Below, piece by piece: positions 7,840 through 18,614 of a stretch of DNA of 64,000 nucleotides. A program made the translations under genes and the position numbers. Each line of letters opens with the position of its first letter. Position 1 is the first letter of the stretch. The DNA is from Streptomonospora mangrovi (GTDB taxonomy: Bacteria; Actinomycetota; Actinomycetes; Streptosporangiales; Streptosporangiaceae). The stretch spans positions 16,204 through 80,203 of the forward strand of contig NZ_JAJAQC010000036.1 in the NCBI RefSeq assembly GCF_027604915.1, read 5' to 3'. The notes beneath the pieces are model-generated. The model saw nothing but the letters and a program-made list of their open reading frames with translations, had not been told where the DNA came from and searched no databases.

Positions 7840-8694
7840 ATGACTGATCTCGCCGTATCGCCCATCGGGGCGCACGTTCCCGTCGCCGGCGGCCTGGCCA
7901 CCCGGGGCCTGGCCTACGCCGCCGAGGTCGACGCCGAGGCCGTGCAGGTCTTCGTCTCCAACCCCCGGGGATGGGCGGTCACCGCCGGTGTCCCCGCCGA
8001 GGACACCGCGCTGCGCGAGCGCGCCGACGCCGGGCTTCCGGTGTTCGTGCACTCCACCTACCTGATCAACCTCGGCGCGCCCGACGACGCCGTCGCCGAG
8101 CGCTCGCTGGCCTCCCTGGAGCACGCGCTGGTGCGCGGCGCGGCCATCGGCGCCCGGGGCGTGGTCGTGCACACCGGTTCGGCGGTGCGCGGCGGGCGCG
8201 AGGAGGGCCTGGCGCGGATGCGCGACCGGCTGGTCCCGCTGCTGGACCGCCTGGGCGAGGACGTCCCGCCGGTGCTGCTGGAGCCGATGGCGGGCCAGGG
8301 GCAGGTGCTGTGCGCGACGGTGGACGACCTCGCGGGCTACCTCGGCGCCCTGGGCTGGCACCCGCGCGCCGCCGTCTGCCTGGACACCGCGCACGTCTTC
8401 GCCGCCGGGCACGACGTGGCCACCCCGGCGGGCATGGCCGAGATGCTGGACCGCTTCGGCGAGGTCGTCGGCGCCGACCGGCTGCGGCTGATCCACGCCA
8501 ACGACTCCAAGGCGCCGTGCGGCAGCAACAAGGACCGCCACGAGAACATCGGCGCGGGCCACATCGGTGCCGAGCCGTTCGGGGTGCTGTTCACCCACCC
8601 GGTGAGCGCGGGCGTGCCCGTGGTGTGCGAGACGCCGGGTCCGGCCGGGCCGCACGCCACCGACATCGCGGCGCTGAAGAAACTGCGCGGCTGA
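7840..8694 (+). CDS. nfo: Deoxyribonuclease IV (AP endonuclease, Nfo family)
   Basis: 284 residues of the TIM-barrel endonuclease IV family, which cuts DNA 5' of abasic sites in base-excision repair and needs three zinc ions. Diagnostic pieces are the start SPIGAHVPVAGGL, VFVHSTYLINLG, the EPMAGQG strand, the CLDTAHVFAAG helix end, HANDSKAPCGSNKDRHENIGAGHIG with its zinc His/Asp residues, and the C-terminal CETPG strand. The length matches the family. ATG follows GGGGGAA. A perfect 16-bp-arm hairpin after the stop ends the transcript. It stands alone, divergent from a small membrane gene. Confidence 0.95.
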   Translation: MTDLAVSPIGAHVPVAGGLATRGLAYAAEVDAEAVQVFVSNPRGWAVTAGVPAEDTALRERADAGLPVFVHSTYLINLGAPDDAVAERSLASLEHALVRGAAIGARGVVVHTGSAVRGGREEGLARMRDRLVPLLDRLGEDVPPVLLEPMAGQGQVLCATVDDLAGYLGALGWHPRAAVCLDTAHVFAAGHDVATPAGMAEMLDRFGEVVGADRLRLIHANDSKAPCGSNKDRHENIGAGHIGAEPFGVLFTHPVSAGVPVVCETPGPAGPHATDIAALKKLRG

Positions 8695-8828
8695 CACCGG
8701 CCCCGGCCCGCCCTTTCCGTTCGGCCCGTTCGGCGTTGCCCGTTCCCCGCGCCGACGCTGGGAGCGGGGAGAGGGCCGCTTTCGGACCGAAACGCGAGCG
8801 GGCCGAACACCGGCGGACCGAAAAACAA

Positions 8829-8864
8829 GGACGGGCGCCTTCGCTGCGGCGAAGGCGCCCGTCC
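8829..8864. terminator. Bidirectional rho-independent terminator
   Basis: Perfect 16-bp arms (8829-8844 and 8849-8864) with a four-base loop. TGTTCTT follows on the plus strand and TTGTTTTT on the minus strand, so it can end both nfo and the facing membrane-protein gene. Confidence 0.9.
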
Positions 8865-8929
8865 TGTTCTTCGGAGGCGGACGGCGGAGGCCGATCGCCG
8901 TCCGCCCGTCTGCGGTCGCGTACGGGCGG

Positions 8930-9898
8930 TCAGCCCATCCGCTGCTCGTGCTTGCCGGGCCGGGTGCCCGGAGGGCGCTCCATGCCCTGGCGCGGGTCCG
9001 GGGCGCCGCCCATCCCGCTGTCGGGCCTGCGGCGGCGGCCCCCGCCGGTCTCGGGCATCCACTGCTCGCCGACGCCCCGGGACTCGGCGCGGCCGGACGG
9101 CTCGCCGTAGCCCATCGCGCCGCGCGGGCCGGTCTCGGTGTAGTACGTCTGCTGCTGCGGACCGGTCGGCCCGGCGCCCTGGGGCATGTCGCCCTGGACC
9201 ATGGGCTGGCTGTAGTCGTGCTGATCGCGCACGCCTCCGGCGGCCACGGGCTCACGCATGCCGCCCTCGGCGGCCTGCCCGCGCTCACCGCTGTGGGCGG
9301 GGTAGCCCTGCTCGCCGTAGCCGTACTCGCCGTAGCCCTGCTCGCCGCCCATCCCGGCGGCGGCGGGCTCGCCGCCCTGGCCCGCGTAGGCGGTGCGGCC
9401 GCCCTGGTCGACCATCTCGCCGGTCTGGCCGGACATGTGGCCGCCCCGGGGCGCGCCCTGGCCGTAGTGGGCGGGCGCGGTCTGGGCGTCGGAGCGGCCC
9501 GCGTCGTAGGCGTCGCGGCGGGGCTCGTCGGGCCAACCGGCGGTCATGCCGTAGACGATGAGCAGGTCAACGGCGATCACCACCAGCGACCACAGCGGGT
9601 GCGCGGAGATGAACGCCAACTGGGCCACGGCGTTGACGGCGGCCAGGACGACCGCGAACACCCGCGCCCACATCTGCCCGGAGAGCAGCGCGAGCCCGGC
9701 CAGCACCAGGACCACGCCCCAGATCCCCAGGACCAGCCCCCAGAGCAGGTAGTTGAAGACAAGCAGTTCCCCCTCGGCACCGAGGAAGAAGGCGGGCCGG
9801 AACATGCCCACAAGGCCCTGGACGATGTTGATGGCGCCGACGACGAACAGCATCGTCGCGCCGAAGACGCCCCATCCGTTCGCCCGTGATCGCTTCAT
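8930..9898 (-). CDS. DUF7144-type membrane protein with long Gly/Gln-rich tail
   Basis: 322 residues. Residues 1-125 contain four transmembrane helices (about 10-30, 50-72, 78-95, 100-120) in the pattern of the actinobacterial DUF7144 family, including the WGVFG start and an MWAR turn. Residues 130-322 are a disordered, low-complexity cytoplasmic tail rich in Gly, Gln, Pro and Tyr, with repeated EQGYGEYGYGEQGY-type tyrosine units. ATG at 9898. The function of the family is unknown. The tail is much longer than the membrane core, which is the odd feature. It converges on nfo across a shared terminator. Confidence 0.8.
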   Translation of the reverse strand: MKRSRANGWGVFGATMLFVVGAINIVQGLVGMFRPAFFLGAEGELLVFNYLLWGLVLGIWGVVLVLAGLALLSGQMWARVFAVVLAAVNAVAQLAFISAHPLWSLVVIAVDLLIVYGMTAGWPDEPRRDAYDAGRSDAQTAPAHYGQGAPRGGHMSGQTGEMVDQGGRTAYAGQGGEPAAAGMGGEQGYGEYGYGEQGYPAHSGERGQAAEGGMREPVAAGGVRDQHDYSQPMVQGDMPQGAGPTGPQQQTYYTETGPRGAMGYGEPSGRAESRGVGEQWMPETGGGRRRRPDSGMGGAPDPRQGMERPPGTRPGKHEQRMG

Positions 9899-9931
9899 TG
9901 CTGGCGCTCCTCTCGGGGTCGAGGGGCTGCC

Positions 9932-9944
9932 GTACCAGTGGTAC
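9932..9944. promoter_or_regulatory. 13-bp perfect palindrome upstream of the DUF7144-type gene
   Basis: GTACCA-G-TGGTAC lies 34-46 bp upstream of the start codon of the leftward membrane gene, where a promoter would be. It could be a regulator site; no second copy was seen. Confidence 0.35.
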
Positions 9945-10047
9945 CGCTCCTCATGGTGTCTTTGTGAGAACTAGGTATGGCCTCACGATGCACGACACCC
10001 AAGGCGCGAATCCACGTACGGGCGACCAGGGTCCGGTAAAGCAGGGC

Positions 10048-10096
10048 AAAAAAGAGATGCCCTGGTCCCCACGCCGATGGCGGGGCATCCAGGGCA
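10048..10096 (-). terminator. Terminator after DUF397 gene
   Basis: Arms TGCCCTGG (10058-10065) and CCAGGGCA (10089-10096), with further CCCC/GGGG pairing inside, are followed on the minus strand by a six-base T run (10048-10053). It ends the XRE-DUF397 transcript. Confidence 0.85.
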
Positions 10097-10110
10097 CGGT
10101 CGGAGGGGTG

Positions 10111-10287
10111 TCAGAGGGAGTCGACGTCGGCGAGGAAAGCGGCCCACTCCTCGCGGGGGAAGGCGAGCGTGGCCCTGTCCCGGTTCTGGGTGTCTCTCAC
10201 CAGAGCGTCGCCGGTGTGGGCGACGCGGCACTCCACACAGTCACCCCGAACTTGCGAGTAACTACTCTTCCTCCACTGCGAATCCAT
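10111..10287 (-). CDS. DUF397 domain protein
   Basis: 58 residues read from the sequence. It has the full DUF397 signature: QWRKSSYS at the start, a GDCVECRVA strand, VRDTQNRDRATLAFPREEW, then AAFLADV. These small proteins almost always sit beside an XRE/DUF5753 regulator in streptomycete-type genomes (the BldB/AbaA-orf-like pairs) and are thought to act with it, possibly as an antagonist or modulator in development. ATG at 10287 lies inside the end of the XRE gene (26-bp overlap), so translation is coupled. A strong terminator follows. Confidence 0.93.
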   Translation of the reverse strand: MDSQWRKSSYSQVRGDCVECRVAHTGDALVRDTQNRDRATLAFPREEWAAFLADVDSL

Positions 10288-11056
10288 GCAGAACCTCTCT
10301 TATCAGCTCACTGCTGGTACGGAAATCGTAGGCCCAGCCGGAGAGCTCGCTGAACACCGAGGTCAGCCGTCGTACCTCAGCGGCATCGGACACCAGGACC
10401 GAGCCGCCCGCATGTTCGCATTCGACACGCGGCGTGCGATCCGCGAAGGACAGCAAGCGGAACGATCCAGTGAGTCCGCCGAAGAACCCGCAGCCCAACG
10501 GAAGGACCTGGACGCGTGTTCGGCTTCCAAGGTCGAGCAAGTGCTGAAGCTGCTCCCTCATGATGGCCGGAGTCCCGACAATCGACCGCAATGCGGATTC
10601 GGAGATGACCGCCCGGAACTCGGCTCGCAACTGCCCCAGGCGTTCGCAGCGGGCTTTGGCGAGGGCTGTGACGGTATCCGGATTCTCGCCCGGTGAGCCG
10701 TGGCCGATCAGGATCTCCGCATAGCGGGGGGTTTGCAGGAGGCCGGGGAGTAGGTAGGGATGCCAGTTCCGGATCTCCGTGGCCCGCTCTTCGCTTTCTC
10801 GGACCAGGTTGAGCCACGGGGGGTCGGCTGCACGTTCCCTTGACTCCTGCCAGGCTCGGACCAACTCTCCACCTGCTTCATACAGGTGGTCGAGACGTTC
10901 GATGTTGCCGAGAGCCGTGGATCGCTGCCCGCCCTCTAGCTTGCTGAGGGTGGATTTGGAGAGATTCGACAGCGATGCCACTTGGTCCAGAGTCAGCGAC
11001 TTACTCTTACGCCATTCGCGGAGTTTCTCCCCGAACTGTCGATGATGCGCGTTCAT
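10262..11056 (-). CDS. XRE-family regulator with DUF5753
   Basis: 264 residues. Residues 8-65 are an XRE helix-turn-helix (LREWRKSKSLTLDQVASLSNLSKSTLSKLE). Residues 85-260 are the DUF5753 domain with its hallmark WHPYLLPGLLQTPRYAE stretch and a late ELSGWAYDFRTSSELI segment. This class regulates development and secondary metabolism in actinomycetes, and usually works with an adjacent DUF397 protein, present here. The ATG at 11056 is preferred (GGAAAC upstream) over a TTG 21 codons up. Base composition is lower in GC than neighbours, suggesting transfer or rapid evolution, which is common for this family. Confidence 0.93.
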   Translation of the reverse strand: MNAHHRQFGEKLREWRKSKSLTLDQVASLSNLSKSTLSKLEGGQRSTALGNIERLDHLYEAGGELVRAWQESRERAADPPWLNLVRESEERATEIRNWHPYLLPGLLQTPRYAEILIGHGSPGENPDTVTALAKARCERLGQLRAEFRAVISESALRSIVGTPAIMREQLQHLLDLGSRTRVQVLPLGCGFFGGLTGSFRLLSFADRTPRVECEHAGGSVLVSDAAEVRRLTSVFSELSGWAYDFRTSSELIREVLHGFAVEEE

Positions 11057-11197
11057 GTTTCCAAGGATCGCACACAATGTTTCTCTCCGCGTGCGAGTCT
11101 ACCCAGATCGTCCACGGCGTGGTCATTCCCCTTACCCAAGCGTGTTGGCGGAGCGACCCTGGAAGCGCCAAGAAGTTTCTTGAGACGTGGAGACACC

Positions 11198-11482
11198 ATG
11201 AGACTGCCGCCCGATCACATCATCGCCGCGCTTCCGTCCGATGTCGCAATTCGCGTGATCGACCTCAATGCGGTCAATCCGGCCTATTACGTCTGGCCTT
11301 CAATGGAGGACGGGGAATTCGGCGGCTCCTACTACGCCACCCTCGACCCCGCGAAGATGCCCGAGGGAAAGGACTGGGCGCCCACGCTCGCCAGTCCGCA
11401 CCCCGGGCAGATGGAACGGCTCCTCGAATCCCCACCCGACCGGGTGGAGGTGAGCGCATGGCGGACACCGATGTCCCGGTAG
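11198..11482 (+). CDS. Hypothetical 94-residue protein
   Basis: ATG at 11198 with GGAGACACC upstream. The protein begins RLPPDHIIAALPSDVAIRVID, then has NPAYYVWPSMEDGEFGG and an aromatic SYYATLD strand. It contains no transmembrane segment or cysteine. I do not recognise the family. It overlaps the next gene by 25 bp in another frame, so the two are probably co-translated. It is divergent from the XRE gene, about 140 bp apart, and may be its target. Lower GC than the flanking regions. Confidence 0.6.
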   Translation: MRLPPDHIIAALPSDVAIRVIDLNAVNPAYYVWPSMEDGEFGGSYYATLDPAKMPEGKDWAPTLASPHPGQMERLLESPPDRVEVSAWRTPMSR

Positions 11483-11652
11483 ACCCGGCAGAGGAGCCCC
11501 CCGATTCCGGGCAATGGACCTGCCGACTCTGCGAACGTCCCAGCCGGACCGATCCCTGCGGCTACTGCGGCAACCCCCGCCGCGAGAACAGCAGGTTCCC
11601 GCCCCTCCCCCAGGAGAGGCCCGCGCGGGTCCGGCCCTACCTGCGGCCGTAA
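11458..11652 (+). CDS. Small zinc-ribbon-like protein
   Basis: 64 residues starting at an ATG inside the end of the preceding gene. An acidic N terminus (VDPAEEPPDSGQW) leads into CRLCERPSRTDPCGYCGN, two Cys-X2-Cys pairs twelve residues apart that would bind one zinc, then a proline/arginine tail. The family is unknown to me. Small single-zinc-ribbon proteins often act as adaptors, but that is only a class-level guess. The overlap with the upstream gene suggests an operon. Confidence 0.6.
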   Translation: MADTDVPVDPAEEPPDSGQWTCRLCERPSRTDPCGYCGNPRRENSRFPPLPQERPARVRPYLRP

Positions 11653-11675
11653 TCCATTGGACGGCCCGCCAACCC

Positions 11676-11709
11676 GGCCACCCGGCCGCGCGAATCGCGC
11701 CGGGTGGCC
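11676..11709. terminator. Terminator-like hairpin
   Basis: Perfect arms GGCCACCCGG (11676-11685) and CCGGGTGGCC (11700-11709) with inner CGCG/CGCG pairing, just after the two small genes. There is no U tract. Confidence 0.6.
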
Positions 11710-11823
11710 ATGGCGTCCCGGCGGTTGCGGACGCAGAATGGAGGGGAAAACGGCCCGGACCACCGGGCGCCGGGCGGGGTCGTCGGTGACAATGAAGAGA
11801 ACTTCGTCGGAGGGCGGTGCAGG

Positions 11824-12150
11824 ATGGATCCGGTCAGCCTCGTCGTTGGAGCCGCCATTGCCCTCGGCGGCGTCATGATCGGCCGCCTCATCCCACGGCG
11901 CTCCCCCGCGCAGCAGCGCCCGCCCGTCGCCGTCCCCGCCGCGCCGCGCACCCCTCAACCCATCTGCGGCTGCGGCCACCACCTGGTGTTCCACGACCAG
12001 GAGTCCAAGCTGTGCCAGGCCCAGGTCGTCATCCCCGGCCGCTGGGTCGGCCAGAGCGGCGGCACCTACCGCCAGTGCATGTGCCAGGGGTACCGAGGCC
12101 CGGTCCCGGTGGACGAGTACTACGCTCCCGACATCCTGGGCGACTCCTGA
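11824..12150 (+). CDS. Small membrane-anchored Cys/His-rich protein
   Basis: 108 residues. An N-terminal hydrophobic segment (about 4-22, [17 protein letters not shown]) is followed by RLIPRR, giving one transmembrane helix with a cytoplasmic body. The body has [11 protein letters not shown], then CQAQ and CMCQGY: five Cys and two or three His, likely a zinc or iron-sulphur site. The family is unrecognised but looks conserved. GGAGGG lies upstream of the ATG. It is followed within nine bases by a P-loop protein gene, and the two are probably one transcript. Confidence 0.65.
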   Translation: MDPVSLVVGAAIALGGVMIGRLIPRRSPAQQRPPVAVPAAPRTPQPICGCGHHLVFHDQESKLCQAQVVIPGRWVGQSGGTYRQCMCQGYRGPVPVDEYYAPDILGDS

Positions 12151-12158
12151 ACGCCGAC

Positions 12159-12722
12159 GTGTGGGTGGTGGCCGGTGCGCCCGGGGCGGGGAAGTCCACC
12201 GCCGCCGAGGTGCTGCTGGCCGCGCTGCGCCCCGTCCCCGCGCTGCTTGACAAGGACACCCTGTTCAGCGGGTTCGTCGCCGAGGTGCTGTCGGCCCACG
12301 GCCGCCCCTACGGCGAGCGCGAGGGCGCCTGGTACGACGACCACGTGAAGGTCCACGAGTACGCGGGCATGACCGCCGCCGCGCGCGAGATCCGCTCGGC
12401 GGGGTGCCCGGTGATGCTGGTGGCGCCCTTCACCGGGCAGATCCGCGACCCCGAGCGCTGGCGCGCCTGGGCCGCCGACCTGGGCGGGCCGCCGGTGCGG
12501 CTGGTGTGGGTGCGCAGCGACGCCGACACCCTGCGGGCGCGGATCGGCGGGCGCGGGCGCTCCCGCGACTCCGGGAAGACCGACGACTTCGCCAGCTTCC
12601 TCGCCCGCGTCCGGCCCGACGAACCCCCGCCGGTCCCCCACGCCGAGATCGACAACCGGCGCGGCGCCCCGCCGCTGGCGGACCAGGTGGCGGCCCTGAT
12701 CAGCGGGCGCTGCGGCGGCTAA
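12159..12722 (+). CDS. P-loop NTPase / kinase-like AAA protein
   Basis: 187 residues starting at GTG 12159 nine bases after the previous stop (a CTG at 12147 is the alternative). The Walker A motif GAPGAGKST lies at residues 6-14 after a beta strand (VWVVA), as in zeta-toxin and gluconate-kinase-like small P-loop kinases. LLDKDTLF follows and a [14 protein letters not shown] lid-like segment lies near residue 115. Such proteins phosphorylate small metabolites or nucleotides; the substrate here is unknown. No antitoxin gene is adjacent, so a toxin role is not supported. Confidence 0.8.
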   Translation: MWVVAGAPGAGKSTAAEVLLAALRPVPALLDKDTLFSGFVAEVLSAHGRPYGEREGAWYDDHVKVHEYAGMTAAAREIRSAGCPVMLVAPFTGQIRDPERWRAWAADLGGPPVRLVWVRSDADTLRARIGGRGRSRDSGKTDDFASFLARVRPDEPPPVPHAEIDNRRGAPPLADQVAALISGRCGG

Positions 12723-12763
12723 ACCCCGGTGTGGGGCGCGTATCAGCGGGTAGTCGCCTGATC

Positions 12764-12883
12764 ATGGAGATCGGAACCGCTGAACTCATCGTCATAGCCG
12801 TGCTGATCATCGGGATCCCCACCATCTTCGTGACCGTCGCGACCCTGATGCGGCGCCAGTCCCGCCGGAGCAACCGGCGCTAG
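12764..12883 (+). CDS. 39-residue single-helix membrane protein
   Basis: ATG 12764 to TAG 12881-12883. A 20-residue hydrophobic helix (ELIVIAVLIIGIPTIFVTVA) is followed by a basic tail RRQSRRSNRR, the classic positive-inside arrangement with the C terminus in the cytoplasm. It may belong to the small proteins that bind larger membrane complexes, but no family is recognised. No clear ribosome-binding site is seen, so confidence is moderate. Confidence 0.5.
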   Translation: MEIGTAELIVIAVLIIGIPTIFVTVATLMRRQSRRSNRR

Positions 12884-12886
12884 TGC

Positions 12887-13606
12887 TTAGCGCGCAGCCG
12901 ACCGACCGCCGGATCCCGGGGCGGGGTCGGCTCGGGAACCGGCTCCGGTCTCGACTCCGGAGCCGGGGCCGGGACCGATGTCCAGTGCCCGGACCTCCTG
13001 GAGCAGGCCCCACGTGAAGTCGGCGACGTAGCGGCCGGGTTCGCCTTCGCCTGCGAGGCCGCCACCGGGACCGCCATCAAGGCCGCCGCCGGGCGCGGTG
13101 AAGACCAGTCGCCAGCGCGCGGGCGCGGTTCCCTCCAGCGGCCGGGCCGAGGGGAACGCGCGCCCCACGTCCTCGACCACGCACGACCACGGCGCAAGGT
13201 CGGCCACCCCGCGCAGCGCGGGCGGCGCCGACCCCGGCGCGCGCACCAGCCACTCCTGGAGCACGGTGCGCTCCCCCAGCGCGACCACCTCGAACCGCAG
13301 GTCGGGCCACAGCGGCAGCGGCCAGCGCAGGACGCGGCAGACCAGGTCGCCCACCGCCCGCTCGCCGTCGCTCTCGGGCGGGCCGAGGACCGAGGTGTGG
13401 CGCCGCGGCCCGGCGGGGGCGCGGGGGGAGCGGATCATGCGCTGCCAGGCGGCGTTGACCTCGCGCATCTCAGTGCGCGAGGCGCCCAGGGCGCGCCTGG
13501 CGTCCTCGACCAGGCCGGGCTGGAAGTCGGCCATCCGCCGCAGCAGCACCAACTGGAACTCGCGCACGCCGATCCCCGGCACCCCGACCGCCCTCCGCTC
13601 CCGCAC
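12887..13606 (-). CDS. Hypothetical 239-residue protein
   Basis: No domain is recognised. The protein is soluble, with mixed alpha/beta composition, a basic N-terminal third (EDARRALGASRTEMREVN) and a Pro/Gly-rich C-terminal tail (GPGPGSGVETGAGS). Codon usage is typical for the genome. The ATG at 13606 may not be the true start, since GVREFQLVLLRRM begins the more conserved-looking part. It is followed on the opposite strand by a tiny membrane gene and lies downstream of the VLRF1 gene on the same strand. Confidence 0.55.
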   Translation of the reverse strand: MRERRAVGVPGIGVREFQLVLLRRMADFQPGLVEDARRALGASRTEMREVNAAWQRMIRSPRAPAGPRRHTSVLGPPESDGERAVGDLVCRVLRWPLPLWPDLRFEVVALGERTVLQEWLVRAPGSAPPALRGVADLAPWSCVVEDVGRAFPSARPLEGTAPARWRLVFTAPGGGLDGGPGGGLAGEGEPGRYVADFTWGLLQEVRALDIGPGPGSGVETGAGSRADPAPGSGGRSAAR

Positions 13607-13726
13607 CCGCCCGCGCCACCGGCGCCCACCCGCCGAGTCGTTTTCCGCAGCCTTCCGCAGCCGTGCGCGCCCGGTGCAGGGCGGAGTCGCCGACCGGTCA
13701 ACGACCGGCCGGCCATCGCCCCTCGG

Positions 13727-14923
13727 CTACCAGCGCAGCAGCGCGGCCACGCCCTTGGCCTCGGCCAGCGCGTCGGCGGCCCCCTCGGGCAGCAGCGTGA
13801 CCTCGGCGCCGGTGGCGAGCCCCATCTCGATCATCCGCTCGCCCAGGTCCAACTCCTCGGCCATGGAGGTGTAGGACTCCCCGGGCGGCAGCTCCCCTTG
13901 AGGGTAGTACCGCCCGTCGCGGCCCCGGTGCCCGGTCAGCGTGCGGGTGCCGTCCATCACCAGGTGGGCGACCCGGTTCTCGCGCAGGGCGCCCAGGGTG
14001 TCGCTGAGTCCGGTGGTGGCGTTGCCCCCCGAGCGCGCGATGTCGCACACCCGCTCGGCCAGCGACCGGCAGGCGCGGATGCGCGCCTCCTCCAGTTCGG
14101 GCCGCACCAGCTCGGCGATCTCGGGGACGGGGCGCTGCGGCGACACCCGGCGGTCCAGCAGGATGACGTCGCGGCGCGGCCGGTCGGCGCGCAGGCCCTC
14201 GCGCACCACCTCCAGCAGGCGGGCGTCACCGGTGACCACGACCTCGCGCCAGCCGCGCGCGTCGGCGATCTCGGCGATGCGCGGACGCACCGAGTTGAGG
14301 TAGCGCAGCAGGTTCTCGGTGACGCGGCGGTCGAAGCGCTCGGCGGCCCCGGCCGTGCGCGAGGGGGCGCCGCCGCCCGGCCCCCGGTTCCCGGCGGCGG
14401 CGGGGCGGGTGCCGCGCCAGTCGTCGTTGTCCAGGGCGAAGTCGAGCCGGGTGACCTCCGAGGCGGCCCCGAAGCGCAGGTCGATGACCCGCACGCCGTC
14501 GTGGGAGACCGCCACCACCCCGGCGGGCGCGCCCAGGGTGAGGGCGGCGGCCAGCGGGCGCAGGTAGGGGTGGGGCGCCAGGACGGCGCAGTCGTCCAGG
14601 GGCACCTGCACGGTGAGGGTGTGCACCTCGTCCCCGGTGACCGGGGCGAACAGCGCGCGGCCGACCCCGGGCTCGGTGGTGTGCAGCACGCTGTCGATCT
14701 CGGGGCGCAACCGGTCCAGGCGGTCCAGCACGGCCGCCTGGCGATCCTTGTCGCCGCCGTTGGCGGCGCCGCCGCGCACCTCGCCCAGGGCGTTGTCGAC
14801 CGACAGGCGCCAGGCGGGCGAGGCGGTGCGGTCGCGGGGGTCGGCGGTGGCGTACACGGTGAGCACGCCGATGTCGTCGGAGATGGCGGCCAGGTCGCGC
14901 AGCGACGTCGGGTCGACGTTCAC
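13727..14923 (-). CDS. VLRF1-family aeRF1-type release-factor relative
   Basis: 398 residues of the bacterial group related to archaeal/eukaryotic peptide chain release factor 1 (baeRF/VLRF1). The N-terminal domain (1-150) has the DDIGVLTVYATADPRDR start. The central RNase H-like fold begins near residue 200 with RFDRRVTENLLRYLN. The eL30-like C-terminal domain has RENRVAHLVMDGTRTL near residue 310. Members are proposed to act on stalled ribosomes by hydrolysing or cleaving peptidyl-tRNA; direct evidence is limited. No GGQ motif is seen. ATG (14923) is divergent from Tex, about 205 bp away, which is interesting because both are RNA/ribosome-associated families. Confidence 0.85.
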   Translation of the reverse strand: MNVDPTSLRDLAAISDDIGVLTVYATADPRDRTASPAWRLSVDNALGEVRGGAANGGDKDRQAAVLDRLDRLRPEIDSVLHTTEPGVGRALFAPVTGDEVHTLTVQVPLDDCAVLAPHPYLRPLAAALTLGAPAGVVAVSHDGVRVIDLRFGAASEVTRLDFALDNDDWRGTRPAAAGNRGPGGGAPSRTAGAAERFDRRVTENLLRYLNSVRPRIAEIADARGWREVVVTGDARLLEVVREGLRADRPRRDVILLDRRVSPQRPVPEIAELVRPELEEARIRACRSLAERVCDIARSGGNATTGLSDTLGALRENRVAHLVMDGTRTLTGHRGRDGRYYPQGELPPGESYTSMAEELDLGERMIEMGLATGAEVTLLPEGAADALAEAKGVAALLRW

Positions 14924-15128
14924 GCTCGTCCCCTCTCGTTCTGCTGAGGCGTCCTTTCCCTACAGGAGACCAGCAGGGCGTTCAACGCCCGGTCGGCGCG
15001 GGGTCAGCACCGGACCAAAACCGGCGCGGCGGCGTGAGGGGGCGGGCGGCGCGGGTCCGGCGTGACAACATCTGTGGGCCACAGGAGAATGCACCGTCGG
15101 ACCAGAACGAGAAAGTGGACACCCCAAC

Positions 15129-17561
<2,433 letters not shown>

Positions 17562-17807
17562 GGACCGCCTAGGAGGGGCGGGAGCGCCGATGGGAGGGGG
17601 CCGCCTGGGCGGGGGCGGCCTCCGCCCAGGCGCCCCGGCGCCGACGCGGCGGGGCGGCGGACGCGTCGGCGCCCGTGTCGGCGTGGCGCGCCATCGTCGC
17701 GTGTCGGCCTGGCGCGCCGTCGATCGCCGCGCGCCGCCGCCGCGCCCGCCCCTCTCATCTGGACGTAGAGGGGCGTAGAGCCCTACGAACTGTGCCACGA
17801 TCACGGG

Positions 17808-18227
17808 GTGCACTACCACGTCTACCGCTGGCGCGGCACCGCCACCGAGTACCAGCGCCGCCACACCTACGAGTCCCACATCGACCAGGCCGCGTTCGCG
17901 AGGTCGCCCGTGCCGCCGCTCAAGGCGTGCTGGTGGCTGCGCAAGCCCGCCGAGGCGGCGGCGGGCACCTACAACACCGCGCACGACGCGGCGCGGTGGC
18001 TGGCGGCCGAGTACCGCGCGGTCGCCGACACGATCGCCGTCCCCGGCCTCTGGACGGCCGACCGCCAAGAGCACGCCGCCCGCGACCTGGCCGACGGCCG
18101 CGACATCACCTGGTCCTGGTCGCTGGAGGGCGACCGACGAGCCTTCGCCTCCGCCGTGGCCTGCTCCCCCAACCGCTGGGACCCCGACGCCGCCTGCCCC
18201 CTGCGCGACCGCCCCCGCCACACCTAA
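17808..18227 (+). CDS. Hypothetical 139-residue protein
   Basis: GTG start at 17808. The protein opens with HYHVYRWRGTATEYQRR, has WWLRKPAEAAAGTYNTAHDAARWLAAE in the middle and WSWSLEGDRRAF near residue 100. It is Trp/Arg/His-rich and soluble. No family is recognised. Coding preference is good. It stands between tex and the methyltransferase locus with about 250 bp to tex, so it probably has its own promoter. Confidence 0.55.
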   Translation: MHYHVYRWRGTATEYQRRHTYESHIDQAAFARSPVPPLKACWWLRKPAEAAAGTYNTAHDAARWLAAEYRAVADTIAVPGLWTADRQEHAARDLADGRDITWSWSLEGDRRAFASAVACSPNRWDPDAACPLRDRPRHT

Positions 18228-18263
18228 GGCCGTGGACGCCGGCGCGGCCGGCCGCGCGGGAGG

Positions 18264-18389
18264 CCCGGCCCATGCCCGCGGATCGACGGCGCGGTCCACC
18301 GGCGGCTCAAGTCCGGCAGGCCAAACGCGGTCGGGGATGAGCACGGCCCGGTCGAGGCCCGCGAAAGCGCGCCGGATGTCGTCGGTCAC
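18264..18389 (-). pseudogene. N-terminal fragment of a PCMT-like methyltransferase
   Basis: A GTG at 18389 directly follows AGGAGGAA and opens a frame whose first 42 residues (RRAFAGLDRAVLIPDRVWP, then VDRAVDPRAWAG) match the start of the intact methyltransferase at 18716-19846 (RGAFRAVPRADYLPDVIWP and VDRAADPDAWA). Similarity stops there; the frame then runs into the antisense of tex without domain sense. This reads as a truncated second copy, inverted relative to the intact gene. The match is by eye. Confidence 0.5.
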
Positions 18390-18614
18390 TTCCTCCTGAA
18401 CAGCGATCCCCCGAGGTCACCAGCGGAAGGCGACCGTCCCGCAGCGCACTGCCATTGCCTGTCCACAACGGAGAGTGGCAGACGAGCACGGGAGCGGGGG
18501 CGCGTTCGGCCGGGGTCGGGTGACCGGATCCGGACACATTCGGTCACCGGAAATAACAGCAGGTAACCATGGGGCTACGGTGGTGCCGCGAGCCGCCGAC
18601 CCCGAGGAGAACCG

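Noticed and set aside
12159..12722. Zeta-type toxin
   Set aside because: P-loop kinase fold resembles zeta, but no antitoxin ORF is adjacent, so a toxin role is unsupported.
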